NCBI GenBank assembly: GCA_036939755.1
Contig: JALLAZ010000863.1
Coordinates: forward strand, 1-11,551
Source of the DNA: Stephanodiscus triporus
Taxonomy: Eukaryota; Bacillariophyta; Thalassiosirophyceae; Thalassiosirales; Thalassiosiraceae
Direction: 5' to 3'
Length of the DNA stretch: 11,551 nt
Shown piece by piece: positions 7,073 through 11,551 of the stretch. Positions within the stretch are counted from its first letter, which is position 1. Each line of letters starts with the position of its first letter. Made by a program: the position numbers and the translations under genes. Under the pieces are notes generated by a model. It made no database searches and was not told the DNA's origin. It saw nothing but the letters and a program-made list of their open reading frames with translations.

Positions 7073-7468
7073 ATGGCACCTGACGTTCGTTGCGTGTCTT
7101 GCTTCCCACCACTAAACCAATCAAACGCCCCCCCTGCTCGAACGCGTACTACTACTACTACTGGCGCATCGCCATCGACTCGCTCACCTCGTTGCCAATG
7201 TCACGAGTCCAGGTCCATTCTCGACGCGAGCGATTTCATCGTCCCCGCGGTGATGCGATATCTCGGCGTGCGGAGCCTCGTTCGATTCGGCGCCACGTGT
7301 AAATCGTACCGCACAGCGGCGTCGATGGAAGTCGCTCGTAGGAAGGACTGCATCGCGTCGATCGAATACGAGGTGACTCGGCTGCTCGCTGGCGGGACAT
7401 CGGACGACGACGATGAAAAATTCTACGAGGCCGAAGCGCTCGTTAACGATACGATACGATGCGACTGA
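7073..7468 (+). CDS. F-box-like protein segment, probably the 5' part of a split gene
   Basis: The frame is open from 6899, but that ATG overlaps the farthest start of the divergent folate gene by two bases, so the ATG at 7073 (131 aa) is preferred. Seen from 7073: a Pro/Thr/Ser-rich N-terminus with a Thr run from an ACT repeat (7146-7160), Cys pairs near its ends, then an F-box-like helical motif, VPAVMRYLGVRSLVRFGATC followed by KSYRTA, near residues 57-82, and an acidic stretch before the end. F-box-like motifs link target proteins to SCF ubiquitin ligases; the 'L-x-x-L-x-x-F-x-x-x-C-K' spacing is recognisable but weak. The frame stops at a TGA at 7466-7468, directly after an (ACGAT)3 repeat. 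The next frame overlaps by 10 bp, and one repeat unit accounts exactly for the frame difference, so this is probably the front half of one gene. Composition is GC-rich, unlike the following segment. Confidence 0.55.
   Translation: MAPDVRCVSCFPPLNQSNAPPARTRTTTTTGASPSTRSPRCQCHESRSILDASDFIVPAVMRYLGVRSLVRFGATCKSYRTAASMEVARRKDCIASIEYEVTRLLAGGTSDDDDEKFYEAEALVNDTIRCD
7446..7460 (+). repeat. (ACGAT)3 short tandem repeat at the junction of two overlapping frames
   Basis: Three perfect copies of ACGAT sit where the frame of the F-box-like segment (phase of 7073) must change to that of the Cys-rich segment (phase of 7459). The frame difference is two bases, equal to five modulo three, so a two-copy allele would read straight through. 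Replication slippage or a sequencing/assembly error at this repeat is the simplest explanation of the split. Confidence 0.8.
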
Positions 7469-8028
7469 TCGACGACGAGGCGCTTTACTCGCTCAGAATC
7501 ATGACGAATTCCTCTGATATCGACACATCCCTCGCCTACGAGTGGAAAGGGACCGACTGCTTTTTTCTAGAGAGGAAAAAAATCATTTCTTTGCTAGAAC
7601 GTCGTTATTATTATGACGACAGCACCAAAGTGAGCTTGGGTGGATATGAGTTCTGCATCATCTGTGCCCGCAGCGACGGTGAATGCGGCTTTCATCAGCA
7701 TGACACTTGCGAGGACTGCGACGAGTATTATGGAAGTTGTACATGTAGAGGATTGGGCTGGGATTTCTGCGTAAACTGCGGAAAGCTCGTGAATTGTAAT
7801 TGCTGTAGACTCGGATGTACTTATCGTGGAGATTCTCATGACGATCGCAGTCTTGATCACTTGCCATGCTGCTACAATGCTGATGAATACGGAATTACCG
7901 GTCATGGCGGAACTATCTGGAAGGGGTCGATGAGATGCAGAGCGCGAATGGCTAAGAAAGGCATCACAGCCAAGAGCTTAGCGGAAAGAATAAATAGGAT
8001 GGGCAGTTCTCCCAATATTCGCATCTAA
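7459..8028 (+). CDS. Cys-rich, probably zinc-binding protein segment (189 aa), likely 3' part of a split gene
   Basis: The function is unknown. An ATG at 7459 begins the frame and TAA at 8026-8028 ends it. After about 60 residues with acidic and aromatic character (LIDDEAL, ERRYYYDD) comes a dense Cys region, 66-138: CIIC (66-69), CEDC (84-87), CTC (94-96), CVNC (104-107), CNCC (113-116), then C120, C137 and C138, plus H79 and H81. The paired CxxC/CxC spacing suggests several bound zinc ions, but it matches no named finger that I can recall. The C-terminal 40 residues are basic (RARMAKKGITAKSLAERINR) and could bind nucleic acid or a partner. The frame overlaps the F-box-like segment by 10 bp and is likely the rest of that gene, split at (ACGAT)3. 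Its codons are more A/T-rich than the preceding segment. If it were independent, its promoter would have to lie inside the upstream coding sequence. Confidence 0.6.
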   Translation: MRLIDDEALYSLRIMTNSSDIDTSLAYEWKGTDCFFLERKKIISLLERRYYYDDSTKVSLGGYEFCIICARSDGECGFHQHDTCEDCDEYYGSCTCRGLGWDFCVNCGKLVNCNCCRLGCTYRGDSHDDRSLDHLPCCYNADEYGITGHGGTIWKGSMRCRARMAKKGITAKSLAERINRMGSSPNIRI

Positions 8029-8790
8029 AGAATAGAGGGGTACTTTCCATTACTAACGTGACACAACATAATGTTATTCATCGCTTCACTTGTTCCCCAA
8101 GGAGCCATCTGCGCCACAGCGTCCAAAGTATCAACACATGCCTCCATGCCAACGATCCCTGCTACGTTGAGCTCGCAGGCTACTTATTATCGTAGATACT
8201 TTTACGTATTTATTATTTACCCCCACATGGCAGAAGGCTCTGATGCTCGCCTTATGGCTCCTCTGAGGGTCATAGAAAGATATCCTCCTGCTTCGCAGTG
8301 ATGTCAAGGTGCGCAGGCGTGAAAAAAAGCGAAGCGAAGCTCTCCGGGGCAAAACCTCTTTAATCTTTTATCTTTTATCTTTAATCTTTTATATTTGAGA
8401 GTTTATTCTGGTACCAAGTGGGCATTGAACTGGCATTTTCCAAAGTGTGCAGAAGTCCCAGCGTCCACAGGGAGTAATCCTCCTCCACAAAAACAAAAAC
8501 ACATACGTTCTCAACAGCCGCCCCACTGCATCTTTGTCTAGGCGCGCCAGAGCGATAATGATGGTGTCAAGTGGCAGCCTCCGACCCCCTGTTTTGTCCA
8601 ATCAACCATAATTTTTGCTGATCATAATAAACTTTTACCTCTAGATAATAGTTGGTTGGCCTGGGGCATCTTATATTATATCATGGGTCAATGTCCAAAA
8701 AACGTCGAATGTCGCTCGCTACCTGTCGACCGTGTCCATTGTTTTTCGTTTTTGCCAAATCCACACGATGATGCCTTGCTCCAACCCGAA
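8029..8790. other. Convergent intergenic region
   Basis: This lies between the 3' end of the Cys-rich gene (+) and the 3' end of SRP54 (-), so it should hold both 3' untranslated regions. It contains a TCTTTWA minisatellite (annotated) and a short AGCGAAGCGAAGC stretch near 8330. Small open frames on both strands (for example 70 codons on the minus strand, 8389-8601) have no recognisable domain. No RNA gene is seen. Confidence 0.55.
8357..8391. repeat. Five tandem copies of a 7-bp unit, TCTTTWA
   Basis: The units read TCTTTAA, TCTTTTA, TCTTTTA, TCTTTAA, TCTTTTA without interruption. This pyrimidine-rich minisatellite sits in the gap between two convergent genes, 400 bp past SRP54 on that gene's own strand. 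It is a good polymorphic marker but shows no sign of a function. Confidence 0.9.
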
Positions 8791-10663
8791 CTACCGGCGC
8801 GTAGGTCCTCCCATCCCCATCTGGCTCATCATCTGCATCATTTGATTCATGTCCGGCATCCCGCCCGCTCCTCCGCCACCACCCCCTATGCCGGGCATTC
8901 CGCCACCCCCTCCGCCACCGCCCATCATTTGCATGATCGTGCTCATGTCCGGCATGCCACCCCCTCCCATTCCGCCTAGTTGTTGCATCTTAATTTTTTT
9001 ATAATAGAGAGGAGGGGAGAGACGCAGGGTGAGAGCGCCCGGGTTAGCTCGAGAGGATAAGTTTCGAGAATACAAGTCAAAACAATGTTTTACTTGCCAT
9101 TTGCATCGCCTGGGGATTGTTCTGAATCTGCTTCATCATCGCCTGGGGATTCTTCCTCATCTGCTCCATCGCCTGCCGTTGCCTCGCCTGGCCCGCCTTC
9201 CCCATCATCCCCGACTTGCCCATCTTGCTAACCATCCCCTCGAACTGCTTGTGCGTTCGCAATAGACCCCGCACCTCGTTCGGGTGGGTGCCCGACCCGG
9301 CCGCGATGCGCCGCACCCGCCTCTCCACGGACGGATCGTCCTTACCGTGCATGTCGACCCTGCCGTCGAGCTCGGCGTCGCTCATCGAATCCATCATGTA
9401 CATGAACTTCCGCAGCCGCATCGTAGAATCGTCGTCCCCATTCTGAGGTATGAGGTAGTCGGGCATGCCGGGGATCATACCCATGACCTTGTCGATCGGC
9501 CCGAGCTTCATTACCGATTGGAACTGCTTGTACATGTCCCTCAGGGTGAACACCCCCTTCGCCATCTTCTCCATCATCTCCTCCTGACCCTTGCCGTCCC
9601 CCTGGATGGACTTCATCTCCTCCACGAGGCCGCGCACGTCGCCGAAGCCAAGGAGCTTCGAAACGAACGACCCGGCGTTGAAGGGGTCGAGGTCCTCGAA
9701 GCGCTCGCCGCTGCCGAGGAATATGATCGGACTCCCCGTCGCGGCCACGGCGCTAAGCGCTCCCCCCCCCCTGGCGTGACCGTCGAGCTTCGTGACGATG
9801 ACGCTGCCGACGTTCACGGCCGAGTGGAACGCGAGTGCCTGGTCGTACACCGCCTGTCCCTGCGTCGCGTCCATGACGAACACAGTGTTGTCGGGCTCGA
9901 CGGCCGCGGATATCTCCTGCATCTCCTCGAAGAGCGCCTCCTCCTGACGATGACGACCGGACGTGTCCACGACGATCACCTCGTACCCGTCCTCCGCGAA
10001 TTTGCGCACCCCCTCCTCCGCGATCGTCACCGGATCGGCCTCGGTGTAGCTGCCGTAGAACGGTATACGCAGCTTCGTGGCGTTCTGCTTCAACTGGTCG
10101 AACGCCCCGGCTCGGAAGGTGTCGGCGCAAACCATGGCCGTCTTCCACCCACGGCGCTGGTAGTAGTGCGCGTATTTGGCGATGGATGTGGTCTTGCCTG
10201 CTCCCTGCAGTCCAACGAACAGTATCACGTTGGGCTTGCCGCGCTTCATGACGTACGGCCTCGAGGTCGTCGTCGTCGTCGTCGTCTTCGACTTGGCGGA
10301 CCCGATGCCGGCCTTCCCGTCGTCCCCTCCCCCCCCCCCGCCGCCGGGCGTGAGCATGGCGGTCAATTCGTCGACGACGATCCTCTGTACCGTTCGATTG
10401 ATGTTCGCGTTGTTGTTGTTGGTGGTGGCGGTGGCGGAGCCCCCCCCGCCAGCCCGCCTCGCGACGAGCTCCCCCGCCCTCTTCTGGATGTTCGTCCGCA
10501 GCCTCATCACGAGCTGCACGTTCACGTCGGACTCGATCAGGGCGCGGGAGATTTCGGATATCAGGGCGTTGAGGGCCTCGGTCGTTAGGGCGTCGTCGGC
10601 ATCGTTCGATTGGAGCTTTTGGAGGGAGGAACGGAGCTTCCCCCCCAGTTCGGCGAGGACCAT
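8791..10663 (-). CDS. SRP54: Signal recognition particle 54 kDa subunit, two exons
   Basis: The GTPase of the cytosolic signal recognition particle: it binds signal sequences emerging from the ribosome and, with the SRP receptor, docks them at the ER. Exon 1 is 10663-9094 and exon 2 is 8975-8791, joined over an intron, giving 584 aa. Seen: the N domain starts [19 protein letters not shown], as in cytosolic eukaryotic SRP54 and not the plastid form; a low-complexity insert (70-90 and 106-136, with Gly, Asn and Thr runs) lies in the N-G linker; the G domain has GLQGAGKTT (P-loop, 151-159), [12 protein letters not shown] (181-192), DTSGRH (233-238), [11 protein letters not shown] (291-301) and GSGE (317-320); the M domain has MGMIPGM (394-400), RIAAGSGTH (452-460), then Met-rich helices. 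Exon 2 supplies the Met/Gly-rich tail ([13 protein letters not shown]) ending in PTRR. Without splicing, exon 1 would stop after six extra residues (SKTLF-stop), losing the tail. Human SRP54 is about 504 aa; the excess comes from the inserts and Gly runs. A second copy of the 5' end lies at 11441. Confidence 0.95.
8976..9093 (-). other. SRP54: Predicted 118-nt intron of SRP54
   Basis: The donor GTAAAA begins at 9093 on the minus strand, and the acceptor CTAG ends at 8976. Joining leaves codon A|GC (Ser) and moves exactly from ...PQAMQMA into [10 protein letters not shown], keeping frame. Another AG (8990-8989, ATTAAG) would not keep the Met/Gly frame with this donor. Exact borders are inferred; the length is normal for diatom introns. 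Confidence 0.75.
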
Positions 10664-10694
10664 GGTGTGGTGATGTGAGTGGGTTTTTGTAAAC
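10584..10694. repeat. 111-bp direct repeat, copy A (5' end of SRP54 and upstream bases)
   Basis: This copy contains the first 26 codons of SRP54 plus 31 bp upstream of its ATG. It matches 11441-11551 with no gaps and three differences, at 10607, 10633 and 10639 (108 of 111 identical). The identity stops on the gene side at 10583/11440; on the other side the window ends before it can be seen to stop. Confidence 0.95.
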
Positions 10695-10870
10695 TGTGAA
10701 TGTACGTACGTAGATACATACGGTACTCGTCTCTACAGTATCAATCTACAGACGGACCGTCATTACGCTCGTCACTACTGTACATTTGACCTGAATTTAC
10801 CACCCCCAAATCGGGGGCAAATTCACCGCGACCCCTGCATGCTACCACCTACCATACATGATGATGTTGC
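10695..10870. other. SRP54 upstream region
   Basis: Probable promoter region of SRP54, read leftward. It contains a 10-bp palindrome, TACGTACGTA, at 10703-10712 and a short inverted repeat of five C and five G around 10802-10816. No TATA box is evident. Its right end runs into the retroelement fragment. Confidence 0.45.
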
Positions 10871-11404
10871 TGATGGCTATGGTTTGTCACTTTCTGCCGC
10901 ACATTCAAGTATTTGGGGTCATGCATCTCATATTATCTCTGAGATGACGCTGATATTGAAGTGCGACTTGCTGCTGCAAATCAAAGCATGGGCACTCTGA
11001 AAGAGGTATGGAGGAATCCACACCTCGACACCTACAGCAAGTATCTTCTCTTCCTTGCAATCCCAATGAACCTTCTACTTTGGGGATGTGAGGATTGGTC
11101 TCTACGACAAGATCTCCTAAGACAACTTGAAGTTTTTCTCCATCGTAGCATCCACAGAATTCTCCATATCTCCATTACGCAGGTTCAAGAAGAGCGCATC
11201 CAAAATGACAAGATTCGCCGTCTGTTCTACGACATTCCATGTGTCATCAACATGATTGCAGCATGACAACTAGGATTCCTTGGTAAAGTCATGCGTGGTC
11301 CACATGATACTCCAGCCCATCATATGCTCACAGCTTGTTGCCAACACAAACGCAAGCGTGGACGTGTCCATATCTTCAAAACAAGGATGTTGAAGAACCC
11401 CTGA
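10871..11404 (+). mobile_element. Decayed LINE-like retrotransposon fragment, C-terminal reverse transcriptase region
   Basis: One plus frame (phase of 10961) reads through FCRTFKYLGSCISYYL, then DDADIEVRLAAANQSMG, WRNPHLDTYSKYLLFLAIP, LLLWGCEDWSLR, VFLHRSIHRILHIS and FLGKVMRGPHDTPAHHML. The 'FKYLGS...D.D...R...A...MG.L' and 'LLWGCEDW.L' patterns are typical of the region just after the palm domain of non-LTR reverse transcriptases. The catalytic palm (YADD-type) motif is not present, so the fragment is truncated at its 5' end. Two in-frame TGA codons interrupt it (10940-10942 and 11264-11266), and a TGA at 11402 ends it. The upstream boundary is vague; a frameshifted piece may reach back to about 10855. 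It is a dead relic between SRP54 and a copy of its 5' end. Confidence 0.8.
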
Positions 11405-11414
11405 TTACATGCAT

Positions 11415-11440
11415 ACTAGTACGCACCCATGCGTACTAGT
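11415..11440. repeat. Perfect 11-bp inverted repeat with 4-nt loop at a duplication border
   Basis: ACTAGTACGCA (11415-11425) and TGCGTACTAGT (11430-11440) are exact reverse complements around CCCA. The right arm ends at the very base before the SRP54 duplicate begins (11441). It may be the terminus of an inserted element or a hairpin that promoted the break. Confidence 0.9.
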
Positions 11441-11520
11441 GTTAGGGCGTCGTCGGCATCGTTTGATTGGAGCTTTTGGAGGGAGGAACAGAGCTCCCCC
11501 CCCAGTTCGGCGAGGACCAT
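11416..11520 (-). pseudogene. SRP54: Truncated duplicate of the SRP54 5' end
   Basis: From an ATG at 11520-11518 the first 26 codons match SRP54 except for Lys9 to Glu and Arg11 to Cys; the third base change is silent. At 11441 the match ends, and the frame runs through the hairpin for eight more codons to a TAG at 11418-11416, so at most 34 residues are made. It lacks the G and M domains and cannot work as SRP54. The upstream sequence is also duplicated, so it may still be transcribed. Confidence 0.85.
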
Positions 11521-11551
11521 GGTGTGGTGATGTGAGTGGGTTTTTGTAAAC
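11441..11551. repeat. 111-bp direct repeat, copy B, reaching the window edge
   Basis: The partner of 10584-10694, 857 bp away in the same orientation. Because it is still matching at the last base, the duplicated block probably continues outside the window. Confidence 0.95.

Noticed and set aside
8389..8601. 70-codon minus-strand frame between convergent genes
   Set aside because: No recognisable domain and no support beyond being open; likely untranslated sequence.
9284..10588. Long plus-strand open frame (434 codons) opposite SRP54
   Set aside because: It is antisense to clear GTPase motifs; the length is a by-product of GC-rich codon bias, and the translation (His/Leu/Arg-rich) has no domain.
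1..11551. CRISPR arrays, tRNA or rRNA genes
   Set aside because: No regularly spaced repeats with unique spacers, no tRNA T-loop/A-box pattern and no rRNA-like conserved blocks were seen by eye.

Overview
The window looks like nuclear DNA of a diatom, probably a centric one. The evidence is a cytosolic-type eukaryotic SRP54 with a short GT-AG intron, a protein of a diatom-type lineage-specific family, a signal-peptide protein with KSSK-type lysine/serine repeats like those of silaffins, many trinucleotide runs coding for Asp, Ser, Gly or His tracts, and a decayed LINE-like reverse transcriptase fragment. No species can be named from the sequence alone, and nothing here looks bacterial: genes are single units on both strands with no operons.

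Layout. Bases 1-259 (minus) hold an open reading frame that runs off the left edge and has no recognised family. Bases 260-763 are non-coding, with G-runs and two inverted repeats, the second 27 bp upstream of the next ATG. 764-1639 (+) encodes a diatom-type protein of unknown function. Convergent to it, 1928-2812 (-) encodes a glutathione-S-transferase-like protein with an N-terminal extension that may be a targeting peptide and a C-terminus of five tryptophans. A divergent intergenic region with a three-copy repeat leads to 3202-3780 (+), a silaffin-like secreted protein. 3781-4953 has no firm gene, though one open stretch may be an exon or a gene relic. 4954-6900 (-) encodes an MTD1-type methylenetetrahydrofolate dehydrogenase swollen by low-complexity inserts. 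7073-7468 (+) carries an F-box-like segment and 7459-8028 (+) a Cys-rich zinc-binding-like segment. The two are out of frame by exactly what one unit of an (ACGAT)3 repeat at their junction would explain, so they may be one gene. 8029-8790 is non-coding with a 7-bp minisatellite. 8791-10663 (-) is SRP54 in two exons. Beyond its promoter lie a dead reverse transcriptase fragment (10871-11404), a 26-base hairpin (11415-11440), and, exactly abutting the hairpin, a second copy (97% identical) of the first 26 codons and upstream region of SRP54.

The genes do not form one pathway. SRP54 (protein export), the folate enzyme (one-carbon metabolism) and the GST (thiol and redox chemistry) are housekeeping or stress functions. 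The silaffin-like protein would enter the secretory route that SRP54 serves. The most interesting items are the silaffin-like protein, the repeat-split F-box/Cys-rich gene, and the rearranged SRP54 5' end with its junctional hairpin.
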